Part shown: in pieces, positions 34,021-42,044 of the stretch | Layout of the letters: every line of letters starts with the position of its first letter | Position numbering within the stretch: position 1 is the stretch's first letter | NCBI GenBank assembly: GCA_039820405.1 | Contig: JBCBQC010000001.1 | Coordinates: 124,001 to 188,000 of the forward strand | Length of the DNA stretch: 64,000 bases | Direction of reading: 5' to 3' | Origin: CALLVY01 sp937899855 | GTDB taxonomy: Bacteria; Bacteroidota; Bacteroidia; Chitinophagales; Saprospiraceae | Made by a program: the position numbers and the translations under genes | Notes under the pieces: generated by a model | Told to the model about the DNA's origin: nothing | Database searches by the model: none | Seen by the model: only the letters and a program-made list of their open reading frames with translations

Positions 34021-35646
34021 ATGATCCTGACCGGCCAGCTCGTCGATATTCACCAGCGGAGCATCTACCCCGCCGAACTGCGGATCGCCGCGGGTAAAAT
34101 TGCCAGTATCAAAGCGCTGGACCAAGCCCCCGATCGCTACCTGCTCCCCGGCTTTGTCGACGCCCACGTCCACATCGAAAGTTCGATGCTCGTTCCCTCG
34201 GAATTTGCGCGGCTCGCCGTCGTTCACGGCACGGTAGCCTCGGTATCCGACCCCCACGAGATCGCCAACGTCCTGGGGATTCCCGGGGTGGAATACATGA
34301 TTGATAATGGTCGGCAGGTCCCCTTCAAATTCAACTTTGGAGCCCCCTCCTGCGTACCCGCCACCACTTTCGAAACCGCCGGCGCCACCATCGATGCGGC
34401 GGGGGTGGCGCAGCTCCTGGCCCGTCCCGACATCCGCTACCTCTCCGAGATGATGAATTACCCCGGCGTGCTCCACCAAGATCCCGAGGTGTGGGCCAAA
34501 ATTCGGGCCGCACAAGCCCTCGGCAAGCCCATCGACGGTCACGCACCGGGGCTACGGGGGGCAGATGCCCAGCAGTACATCGCCGCCGGCATCCATACCG
34601 ATCACGAGTGCACCAGCTACGCAGAGGCCCTGGAAAAAATACAATTGGGAATGAAAATTCTCATCCGGGAGGGGAGTGCCGCTAAAAATTTTGCCGCTCT
34701 CATTCCCCTCCTCTCCCAATACCCGGATCACGTCATGTTCTGTTCGGACGACAAACATCCCGACGACCTGATCGTCGGCCACATCAACCAGCTCGTCGTT
34801 CGAGCCCTGCGCTCGGGAGCGGCCCTATTCGATGTACTCCAAGCTGCCTGCCTCAACCCCGTTGAGCATTACCAGCTCCCGGTGGGCCTACTCCGCCCCG
34901 GTGATCCCGCCGATTTGATTTGCTGTCGCGACCTGGAGCATTTCGAAATCCTGGCTACCTATATCGATGGGGAGTTGGTGGCCGAAGACGGCCAGAGTCG
35001 AATCAAACGCGTAACGGTGGAGGTCGTCAATCACTTCCGTAGCGATCACAAAAATCCAGCGGATTTTCACATTCCGGCGCGGGGCACCCAAATTCGTAGC
35101 ATCGTGGCCGTGGATGGCGAAATCGTCACGCAAAGCGCCGTCGTAGCGGCTGCCGTTCGCGAGGGCCGGATCGTCGCTGACCCAAGTCGGGATCTGCTGC
35201 AGTTGGCCCTGGTTAACCGCTACGCCGAGGCAGCACCGGCCTTGGCCATGATCCAGGGTTTTGGTTTACGCGAGGGCGCGCTGGCTTCCTGCGTCGGTCA
35301 CGATTCGCACAACATCATCGCCGTTGGCTGTGATGCCGAGTCGATCTGTCGGGCCGTCAATCTGGTTATTGACCAACGGGGCGGGATTACCGCGGTGAGT
35401 CCCAACCGCGAGTGGGTCTTGCCCCTACCCGTGGCGGGCATCATGAGTGCCGACGATGGCTACACCGTGGCTCGCCAGTACGCCGGCATCGACCAGTTTG
35501 CGAAGACCGAATTGGGGAGCAGCCTCCAAGCTCCCTTTATGACCCTTTCCTTTATGGCCCTTTTGGTGATTCCCAGCCTCAAACTCAGCGACCGGGGACT
35601 GTTCGATGGCCAAGGCTTTGGCTTTACCGATTTGTTTGTGGAATAG
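34021..35646 (+). CDS. ade: Adenine deaminase
   Basis: 541 residues from ATG 34021; the frame is open further upstream but that crosses the promoter candidate. It converts adenine to hypoxanthine and ammonia. The N-terminal amidohydrolase domain has GFVDAHVHIESSM (metal ligands H49, H51), VSDPHEIANVLG, DGHAPGL, THDHECTSY-type TDHECTSYAEA, and FCSDDKHPDDL (metal Asp). The C-terminal adenine deaminase domain contains GLREGALASCVGHDSHNIIAVG and MSADDGY. All expected metal ligands are present. The gene stands alone between the divergent mscS and a 541-bp non-coding gap. Confidence 0.95.
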   Translation: MILTGQLVDIHQRSIYPAELRIAAGKIASIKALDQAPDRYLLPGFVDAHVHIESSMLVPSEFARLAVVHGTVASVSDPHEIANVLGIPGVEYMIDNGRQVPFKFNFGAPSCVPATTFETAGATIDAAGVAQLLARPDIRYLSEMMNYPGVLHQDPEVWAKIRAAQALGKPIDGHAPGLRGADAQQYIAAGIHTDHECTSYAEALEKIQLGMKILIREGSAAKNFAALIPLLSQYPDHVMFCSDDKHPDDLIVGHINQLVVRALRSGAALFDVLQAACLNPVEHYQLPVGLLRPGDPADLICCRDLEHFEILATYIDGELVAEDGQSRIKRVTVEVVNHFRSDHKNPADFHIPARGTQIRSIVAVDGEIVTQSAVVAAAVREGRIVADPSRDLLQLALVNRYAEAAPALAMIQGFGLREGALASCVGHDSHNIIAVGCDAESICRAVNLVIDQRGGITAVSPNREWVLPLPVAGIMSADDGYTVARQYAGIDQFAKTELGSSLQAPFMTLSFMALLVIPSLKLSDRGLFDGQGFGFTDLFVE

Positions 35647-36187
35647 GGAAAATGAGGGAGGAAAACTATCATGGAAAAGAACGCAGTCGACCAGATTTAA
35701 AACGGATTTGAGGACTTGATGGTATTTCGCCCAGTGGGCGGGACCCGCCCTCAAGGTGCGGCCATTCACCGTCCCCCTTTGCGCAAACTGTACTAAGGCA
35801 CAGCTCCGCTACCCAGACCCGGAATTCCTCACTCCGGTCGGTTTGAATACCAAAGAACTTCCACGATCTAGAATCAGAAATTCCGGTACATGGACGCTTT
35901 TTCTCAAAAATTCCATAAATATTTTTTGAGTAAAGTCGAAAAAGCTACGCTAAGTCACTGATAATGAGGAAGAAAAAATTTCAAAAAAAGTTAGTCCTCG
36001 GTTCAAAAAATTTCGAGCTTCCACGCCATTTACCCCCTGTGATTGATAATGGCCATCCGCTTGGCATAAGAATGATTGGTACTCAAAAATCATTTCGGTA
36101 GCGTACCTACGTTACATTCCCCACAGTTGGCACTAAAAATGCCACTATTTGTGACAGTGCCCTCCCTCAAATGCTCAAGAAACACCC
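35647..36187. other. 541-bp non-coding gap with hairpins
   Basis: No convincing gene. It holds a GC hairpin (GGGCGGG with CCCGCCC, 35736-35750) and an AT-rich stem CTCAAAAA with TTTTTTGAG (about 35914-35938) that could weaken read-through. Near the next gene an inverted repeat TGGCA-N7-TGCCA (36128-36144) is followed by TATTTGTG (36146-36153). The last may be a promoter or operator for the OmpA/PD40 gene at 36188. Base composition of the right half is clearly more AT-rich than the surrounding genes. Confidence 0.5.
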
Positions 36188-37837
36188 ATGAATTCGACAC
36201 TCAACCTCGCGGTGATCCTTTGGATCATTTCGCTACCCGGCGTCGCTGCCCAGTACCTCTCCGAGCTGGAACGATTGCCCGAAGCCATTAATACATCGCA
36301 CTACGACGAAATCCGGCCGGTGCTCCGTCCCGACGGGAAACAACTTTTTTTCACCCGGGAAGCCTACCCACTGTTCGAAACTACCCTGGTGGAAGCGGGT
36401 GAAAACCTTGCCCAAACGCTCGATCGCGAAGCCTACCTTCACAAACTCGGCGAGATCTATTCCTCCCTTTCGGGACAGCCCGTTGACACTCCCGTCGGCA
36501 GCAGCTACAATCAGGACATTTGGGTAGCGGAACATCGCGATGGCCGCTTCGAACGCGTCAGTCATCCCGGCTATCCTTTGAATAATGCTTTTCCCAACAG
36601 CCTCTGCGCCTTCAACGGTAGTGACCAAACCGCCATCGTCATCAACCAGTTCCCAGCGTCGGGCGGAATCCTGCCCGGTTTTTCGCAAATCCCCCAACAC
36701 TCCGATCGGAGCTGGGGGCCACCCACGGCCATTGTCATCGAGGGCTTTTCGAGCGAGCGGCCCGACGTCAACCTGACGATGAGTGAAGATGGGGAAGTCT
36801 TGCTGCTTTCCCAGCAGGGACGGGATGCTTACGGACGGAGCAATGACCTTTACGTCTGTTTTCGCCTGGGCGATCAGGGTTGGAGCCAGCCCCGACACCT
36901 CGGCCCCGCCATCAATTCGGTGTACCACGAAACGGCTCCCTTTTTGTCGGCCGATAAGAAGGTACTCTTTTTTGCTTCCAATCGCCGAGGGGGGGCGGGC
37001 GGTAGTGACCTGTATTTTGTCCAACGGCTCGACGATACCTGGACCCGCTGGACCGCCCCCCGTCGTTTTCTAGCCCCCATCAATTCGGACAGCGACGATA
37101 CCCATCCCTTTTTTCACCGCGATAGTGGCTACCTCTACTTTAGCTCTCGCCGCCAAGGGTCGAGCGATATTTACCGCATCAAAATTTCCCTTCCCGCCCT
37201 CCACGAAGTCGCCGTAGCGGGTCGGGTCATCGTGGGCAACGACCACCAACCAGCCAAAACGGTCATTTTTGCAGGACCGAGCGAGGATCAATTTTTCCGC
37301 TACGTTCACGAGTCCACGGACGGGCACTACCGCATCAGCATTCCCAAGGGAGCGCCCTACGAAATTGTCGCGCAGCGGCCCGGTCATGTGGGGCAAGTAG
37401 CGGAAGTGGAATTCCAATCGTCACACGTTTTCTTCAAGGATTACCAACTCGATCTGCAGCTGTCACCGCTGACGGCCGGTGGCGTAATTCCAATCAAAAA
37501 GATTTATTTCGAGCAAAGCAAGGCCGTCATTTTGGAGCGATCGCACAAACACCTGCTCCGCTTGGTGGAGCTGATGCAGCAAAACCCGGAGCTTATCATT
37601 AGCATCGAAGGGCACACCGATAATTTGGGGGAGCCCCAGCAATTGCAAGGGCTGTCCGAGGCGCGGGCCCGCGCCATTGCTGATTTTCTGCTGAGGGAAG
37701 GGGGAATTGGAGCGGAACGAATGCAGACCTTGGGTCACGGATCGCGTTTTCCCCTCAACGACAACAGCAGCGAAGCCCTCCGCGAACGCAATCGGCGGGT
37801 AGAAATTCGCGTCGAGCACTTGGTTGACCTAAAATAA
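36188..37837 (+). CDS. OmpA-family protein with PD40 propeller repeats (paralog 1)
   Basis: 549 residues with a signal peptide ending near GVAAQ (about residue 22). Residues about 40-335 hold TolB/PD40-type beta-propeller repeats: RPVLRPDGKQLFFTRE, NLTMSEDGEVLLLS, APFLSADKKVLFFASNRRGG, HPFFHRDSGYLYFSSRR. A carboxypeptidase-regulatory-like domain follows (about 340-425: TDGHYRISIPKGAPYEI). The C-terminus (about 435-545) is an OmpA peptidoglycan-binding domain with IYFEQSKAVI, EGHTDNLGEP, LSEARARAIADFL and NRRVEIRVE. The Asp and Arg needed for diaminopimelate binding are present. It is the tandem paralog of the next gene. Confidence 0.9.
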   Translation: MNSTLNLAVILWIISLPGVAAQYLSELERLPEAINTSHYDEIRPVLRPDGKQLFFTREAYPLFETTLVEAGENLAQTLDREAYLHKLGEIYSSLSGQPVDTPVGSSYNQDIWVAEHRDGRFERVSHPGYPLNNAFPNSLCAFNGSDQTAIVINQFPASGGILPGFSQIPQHSDRSWGPPTAIVIEGFSSERPDVNLTMSEDGEVLLLSQQGRDAYGRSNDLYVCFRLGDQGWSQPRHLGPAINSVYHETAPFLSADKKVLFFASNRRGGAGGSDLYFVQRLDDTWTRWTAPRRFLAPINSDSDDTHPFFHRDSGYLYFSSRRQGSSDIYRIKISLPALHEVAVAGRVIVGNDHQPAKTVIFAGPSEDQFFRYVHESTDGHYRISIPKGAPYEIVAQRPGHVGQVAEVEFQSSHVFFKDYQLDLQLSPLTAGGVIPIKKIYFEQSKAVILERSHKHLLRLVELMQQNPELIISIEGHTDNLGEPQQLQGLSEARARAIADFLLREGGIGAERMQTLGHGSRFPLNDNSSEALRERNRRVEIRVEHLVDLK

Positions 37838-37849
37838 GTCGGTAACATT

Positions 37850-37881
37850 TGGGTGGGCCCGGATAAGATTTTAATTTTAAC
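37850..37881 (+). promoter_or_regulatory. Candidate promoter between the two OmpA/PD40 genes
   Basis: TTTG at 37850-37853, a 20-bp spacer and TAATTTTA at 37874-37881 fit the phylum promoter pattern. It lies 73 bp before the second paralog, so each copy may be transcribed on its own. Confidence 0.4.
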
Positions 37882-37954
37882 GCTCGTTAGTAAGGGTAAT
37901 TGGATTTCCTCTCTTCGCGAGTCGTTTGATTAAAAGATCCCTAAACATTTACAG

Positions 37955-39616
37955 ATGCTGCGCGCGCCCGGTTTGGTTCTTCTGCTACTGGTCCTTGGCC
38001 ATTCGCTAGTTGCCCAACGCAAATTGGAATTGGAAAAACTCCATCCCCAGGTCAATACGGACTTCGACGAGATTGCTCCCCTGGTAAGCCTGGATGGTAA
38101 AACCCTGTATTTTACCCGACTGGGATCTCCCGATTTTGAACGTACCCTCATCGAAGGGGAAGAGGACCTGGCCACCAAGCTCAGTGCGGCGGACTACGAA
38201 CGTTACCTCGGAAAAATTTATACCACCCTGGCGGGTCGTACCGTAAGCGATCCCTTCCGCTCGGCCTTCAATCAAGACGTTTGGATCGCTTATTCGGAAG
38301 GGGATGATTTTGACGCCCTGTGGCATCCCGGCTATCCCCTCAATAATGCCTTGCCCAATAGCATCAGCTCGCTGACCCCGGCGGGCAACGAAGTTATCGT
38401 TATCAATCAATTCATCAAGGAAGGAGGAATGGGCAAGGGCTTTTCCCTAGTCCGACAAAATGCCGATGAGTCCTGGACGTTCCCCGAACCCATCACCATC
38501 AACAACTATCACAATTCTGGTCCCGATGTCAGCATGTGCATCAGCGCCGATGGCAGCGTGATGATTCTCTCTTTGGAGCGAGCCGATTCCCGGGGCAAGA
38601 GCGATCTCTACGTTTCGTTCCGGGAGGGCGAGGGTTGGGGTACCCCGCAAAATATCCGCTCCATCAATACCGCCCGCCGGGAAGCGACCCCCTTTTTGTC
38701 CGAAGATAAGGAGTACCTGTTCTTCGCCTCCGATCGTCGGGGCAGAACTGGAGATAGCGACATTTACATGGTACAACGCAAAGACGACAGTTGGCAAAAC
38801 TGGTCGCGACCACTGCGCTACCAAAAACCCATCAACTCCAAATACGACGATAGCCGCCCCTACTTCAATGCCGAAACCGGTTACCTCTACTTCACCTCCA
38901 AACGCGATGGCAGCAGCGACATCTTCCGCGTCCAGATCGCCGGACCCAATCCGATGTTTGTCACCATCACCGGAAAGATCATCAACAGCAGTACCGGCGA
39001 GGCCATCCCCGCCGAAATTCAGACGGGCTTTGTCGATAGTGAGGTGCGTAATACTTACGTATCGACGGATGGGACCTTCTCCATCAAGGTCCCCAAGGGA
39101 GGCGAATACAGCATCCAAGCACGCAAACCGGGCTACGTCGGCCCCATCGCTACGGTCAACTACAAGAAGAAGTACGCCTACTTCAAAGAAAAACGCATCG
39201 AGCTCGAATTGACCCCCCTGGAAGTCGGGGAAAAAATCGAACTGGATCCTATCTTTTTTGCCCAATCCAAAGCCACCATTTTGGAAAGATCCTTCCCCGC
39301 GCTGGACAAATTGGCGGAATACCTAAAGGAAAATGCCTTTATCAATATCCGCATCACGGGGCATACCGATAACCGGGGTACCCCCGAAATTCTCCAACGG
39401 CTTTCCGACGATCGCGCCAAGGCAGTCAAAGATTACCTGGTGTACCGGCGCCACATCAATCCCCTGCGGATCGAAGCCCTGGGAATGGGAGCGAGCCAAC
39501 CGGTCAATGACAATTCTTCCGAGCGTCTGCGTGAACAAAATCGACGGGTGGAAGTTGAAATTTCAGAAATCACCAAGCCGTTACCGCTTGGGATGCAAGG
39601 CGAAGGCGATAAATGA
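37955..39616 (+). CDS. OmpA-family protein with PD40 propeller repeats (paralog 2)
   Basis: 553 residues. It is co-linear with the preceding gene through its whole length: signal peptide (MLRAPGLVLLLLVLGHSLVAQ), PD40 repeats (APLVSLDGKTLYFTR, ATPFLSEDKEYLFFASDRRG, RPYFNAETGYLYFTSKRDG), a regulatory-like beta domain (STDGTFSIKVPKGGEYSI) and a C-terminal OmpA domain (FFAQSKATI, TGHTDNRGTPE, LSDDRAKAVKDYL, NRRVEVEI). The shared blocks GYPLNNA(F/L)PNS and SDI(Y/F)R(I/V)(K/Q)I show that this is a tandem duplication. Members of this architecture occur in type IX secretion and outer-membrane stabilisation contexts; the exact role is unknown. The stop overlaps an in-frame ATGA with the next gene. Confidence 0.9.
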   Translation: MLRAPGLVLLLLVLGHSLVAQRKLELEKLHPQVNTDFDEIAPLVSLDGKTLYFTRLGSPDFERTLIEGEEDLATKLSAADYERYLGKIYTTLAGRTVSDPFRSAFNQDVWIAYSEGDDFDALWHPGYPLNNALPNSISSLTPAGNEVIVINQFIKEGGMGKGFSLVRQNADESWTFPEPITINNYHNSGPDVSMCISADGSVMILSLERADSRGKSDLYVSFREGEGWGTPQNIRSINTARREATPFLSEDKEYLFFASDRRGRTGDSDIYMVQRKDDSWQNWSRPLRYQKPINSKYDDSRPYFNAETGYLYFTSKRDGSSDIFRVQIAGPNPMFVTITGKIINSSTGEAIPAEIQTGFVDSEVRNTYVSTDGTFSIKVPKGGEYSIQARKPGYVGPIATVNYKKKYAYFKEKRIELELTPLEVGEKIELDPIFFAQSKATILERSFPALDKLAEYLKENAFINIRITGHTDNRGTPEILQRLSDDRAKAVKDYLVYRRHINPLRIEALGMGASQPVNDNSSERLREQNRRVEVEISEITKPLPLGMQGEGDK

Positions 39617-39675
39617 ATAAAGGTTTTGTAGCTTTGCGCATTCGTGGGGATGGGGTCCCCTTAAATCTGATTGTT

Positions 39676-40338
39676 ATGCTGCGCTTTTTGGCTCACTTTT
39701 TCTCGATCATCTGTCATCCGATCTTTATCCTGACCTACATGCTGCTCCTGCTGTTGATGATCAATCCCTACGAGTTTGGTGTCAATAGCATCGGTCAAAA
39801 TAAGTTTCTGATCTTGATGGTCTTTTCCTCCACCGTCTTCATTCCGGGAGCGGCCATTCTCATGATGCGCCCCCTGGGCTTGATCGAAAGCTTGCGCCTG
39901 GAAGATCGCCAGGAACGAATCGGCCCCTACATCATCACCGGCATTTTTTACCTTTGGATATTTCGCAACCTACTGGGCCAAACCAACATTCCGGTGCTGT
40001 TCAAAAGTTTCGTGCTGGGCGCCACCATTGGTTTGTTCTTGGCCTTTTTTATCAACCTTTTTTCCAAGATCAGCATGCACACCGTGGGCATGGGAGGTCT
40101 GCTGGCGATGACCCTACTGGTGATGGGGCAGGCGAGCTCCAGCCACTTCTGGTTTCAGTTGCCCTTTGCCCAATTCGAGATGAGCCTGACGAGTTTGCTC
40201 ATGACCGTCATCCTACTTTCCGGCATCGTCGGTACGGCGCGCTTGTTGTTGCGGGCGCACGATCCCCAAGAAATTTATGGGGGTTATCTGGTTGGTTTGC
40301 TGACCCAGTTTATTGCCTTCCAAATTTTGGTCAATTAA
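39676..40338 (+). CDS. Polytopic inner-membrane protein
   Basis: 220 residues from ATG 39676, where the hydrophobic sequence LRFLAHFFSIICHPIFILTY begins, a typical start of this Bacteroidota family. An ATG at 39613 overlapping the preceding stop (ATGA) is also in frame and would add 21 residues. About six transmembrane helices. The motifs I-C-H-P-I-F-I-L-T-Y and late R-A-H-D-P-Q-E-I-Y-G-G-Y-L-V-G are reminiscent of the last helices of PAP2-type phosphatases, where the H is catalytic. The N-terminal PAP2 motif is missing, so no activity is claimed. Likely co-transcribed with the OmpA paralog. Confidence 0.72.
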   Translation: MLRFLAHFFSIICHPIFILTYMLLLLLMINPYEFGVNSIGQNKFLILMVFSSTVFIPGAAILMMRPLGLIESLRLEDRQERIGPYIITGIFYLWIFRNLLGQTNIPVLFKSFVLGATIGLFLAFFINLFSKISMHTVGMGGLLAMTLLVMGQASSSHFWFQLPFAQFEMSLTSLLMTVILLSGIVGTARLLLRAHDPQEIYGGYLVGLLTQFIAFQILVN

Positions 40339-40362
40339 AAACATCAAGAGAAATCATACCTT

Positions 40363-41181
40363 ATGCAAGCATTACAATCCCTCATCGAAAAGGCCTGGGA
40401 AGAGCGCAGCCTATTGGAAGAAGCGGATACCCTAGCCGCCGTTCGCCAGGTCATCGACCTCCTCGACCGGGGCGAACTCCGCGTCGCCGAACCCAGTGAC
40501 CGGGGCGAGTGGGTGGTCAACCAGTGGGTCAAAAAGGCCGTCGTCCTGTATTTTCCCATCCAAAAAATGGAGACCATCGAAGTGGGACCATTTGAGTTTC
40601 ACGACAAGATTCCCCTCAAGCGGGACCACGCCAAGCACGGCGTACGGGTGGTTCCTCACGCCATCGCCCGGCACGGCAGCTACCTCGAACGCGGGGTGGT
40701 AATGATGCCCAGCTACGTCAACATCGGGGCTTGGGTCGGCAGTGGTACGATGGTCGATACTTGGGCAACGGTGGGTTCTTGTGCGCAGATCGGTCGGCAC
40801 GTGCATCTGAGTGGGGGAGTAGGTATCGGTGGGGTATTGGAACCACTACAAGCTTCGCCGACCATCATTGAAGACAACTGCTTTATTGGTTCCCGCTGCA
40901 TCGTCGTGGAAGGGGTGAGGGTAGAACGCGAATCGGTACTCGGAGCCAATGTAGTGCTGACACAGTCGACGCGGATCATCGACGTATCGGGCCCGGAGCC
41001 CATCACCTACCGGGGCCGCGTACCCGCTCGATCGGTCGTTATTCCCGGTACCTATACCAAGGAATTTCCCGCCGGCAATTACCAGGTGGCCTGTGCCCTC
41101 ATCATCGGCAAACGCAAGGAGAGTACGGACAAAAAAGTATCGCTCAACCAAGCCCTACGCGATTTCAACGTGGCGGTGTAA
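40363..41181 (+). CDS. dapD: Tetrahydrodipicolinate N-succinyltransferase DapD
   Basis: 272 residues, the usual length. It adds a succinyl group from succinyl-CoA to tetrahydrodipicolinate in lysine and diaminopimelate synthesis. The N-terminal helical domain has EWVVNQWVKKAVVLYFPI, the left-handed beta-helix has GAWVGSGTMVDTWATVGSCAQIG and GGVLEPLQASPTIIEDNCFIG, and PARSVVIPGTYTKEF lies near the C-terminus. The catalytic Glu and Asp regions are intact. It supplies DAP for the peptidoglycan that the neighbouring OmpA proteins would bind. It starts 24 bp after the membrane-protein gene. Confidence 0.96.
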   Translation: MQALQSLIEKAWEERSLLEEADTLAAVRQVIDLLDRGELRVAEPSDRGEWVVNQWVKKAVVLYFPIQKMETIEVGPFEFHDKIPLKRDHAKHGVRVVPHAIARHGSYLERGVVMMPSYVNIGAWVGSGTMVDTWATVGSCAQIGRHVHLSGGVGIGGVLEPLQASPTIIEDNCFIGSRCIVVEGVRVERESVLGANVVLTQSTRIIDVSGPEPITYRGRVPARSVVIPGTYTKEFPAGNYQVACALIIGKRKESTDKKVSLNQALRDFNVAV

Positions 41182-41191
41182 GCATCCACCG

Positions 41192-41794
41192 TCAAATGCG
41201 TACCTCGTCCAATTGAGCGCCGGGAAAGCGTGTGCCCCGCAGCCGCGCCCCGCGAAAGTCGGCTCCCCGCAAGTCGCAGTTTTCAAAATCGGCACCACTC
41301 AAATCCGCATCGACAAAACGGGCGGAGCGAAGATTGGCGCGGGAAAAATCCACCCCCTGCAATTGGGCGCACTCGAAATTAGCCTCCAGCAAATCCGCAT
41401 CGGTGAAGAGGCTGTGGGAAAGGGTACTGCCCACGGCGGACAGGCGGGGTAGCGAGGCCGCGCAGCAGTTGCTAAAGGGCAGTACCCGCTCGGACAGACC
41501 AAGGCCGGGAGTCAAGCGGCGGTATTCCAGCGCAAACTGCTCTTCGAGATCGACGCCCTCTTTTTGGTAAACCGCCGTCACCAATCCATTGAGCAATAAG
41601 GTCTGCCAATGCCCGCCCGCCCCACCACCACGCAAGAAGTGATGGTGGGCCTCGATGAGGGCCTCCAGTTGGCTTGCGGATACGGCGGTGCTCGCCGCCG
41701 CGACTTGCCGAATACGGTGGTAGTTGATGCCTTGGACGGGAGCACCAGCTTCTTGAGAATGGGGAAAAATCAGTGCGCTGCTTAAAGTTTTCAC
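41192..41794 (-). CDS. Pentapeptide-repeat protein
   Basis: 200 residues. The C-terminal third (about 125-195) is a run of A(D/N)Lxx repeats: DADLLEANFE, ANLRSARF, ADLSGADFE, DLRGADFR, ARLRGTRF. This predicts a right-handed beta-helix of about 3 coils. The N-terminal part (about 1-120) is helical with no known match; IEAHHHFLRGGGAGGHWQ and SNCCAASLPRLSA stand out. Cytoplasmic, no signal. Role unknown; some pentapeptide proteins mimic DNA, but these charges do not prove that. Convergent with dapD. Confidence 0.82.
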   Translation of the reverse strand: MKTLSSALIFPHSQEAGAPVQGINYHRIRQVAAASTAVSASQLEALIEAHHHFLRGGGAGGHWQTLLLNGLVTAVYQKEGVDLEEQFALEYRRLTPGLGLSERVLPFSNCCAASLPRLSAVGSTLSHSLFTDADLLEANFECAQLQGVDFSRANLRSARFVDADLSGADFENCDLRGADFRGARLRGTRFPGAQLDEVRI

Positions 41795-41825
41795 GGTTCT
41801 AAAGCTATTATCACCTTTTTGATTT

Positions 41826-41833
41826 CAAATTTA
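41826..41833 (-). promoter_or_regulatory. Candidate -7 element for the pentapeptide-repeat gene
   Basis: On the minus strand this reads TAAATTTG, a perfect TAnnTTTG box, 31 bp before the ATG at 41794. No good TTTG lies at the expected -33 distance. Confidence 0.4.
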
Positions 41834-41986
41834 TCCAAAGTTACCAAAAAAATTATAAATTTCAAGAATTTTTATTTGTCTTTGCCTTAATAAATGGAGG
41901 AAAACCCTCGCGCTCATTGGTTTCCCAACTCCCCATCGTCTCCGGCCCTGGTCCCGATGGCTGTCTAAGCCGAGCTGACCAGCAGC

Positions 41987-42016
41987 TTGGCACAGTAAGG
42001 TAAAAGCAGTATTTTG
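41987..42016 (+). promoter_or_regulatory. Candidate promoter of the M1 aminopeptidase gene
   Basis: TTG at 41987-41989, a 20-bp spacer and TATTTTG at 42010-42016 approximate the phylum consensus. It ends 28 bp before the ATG at 42045. Confidence 0.35.
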
Positions 42017-42044
42017 CACTCCTAAACCCTTATAATTCCGAATT

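Noticed and set aside
35736..35750. GGGCGGG/CCCGCCC palindrome as a fifth copy of the stop-codon element
   Set aside because: Only the stem resembles the element; no terminal repeats or TA-flanked ends were found around it.
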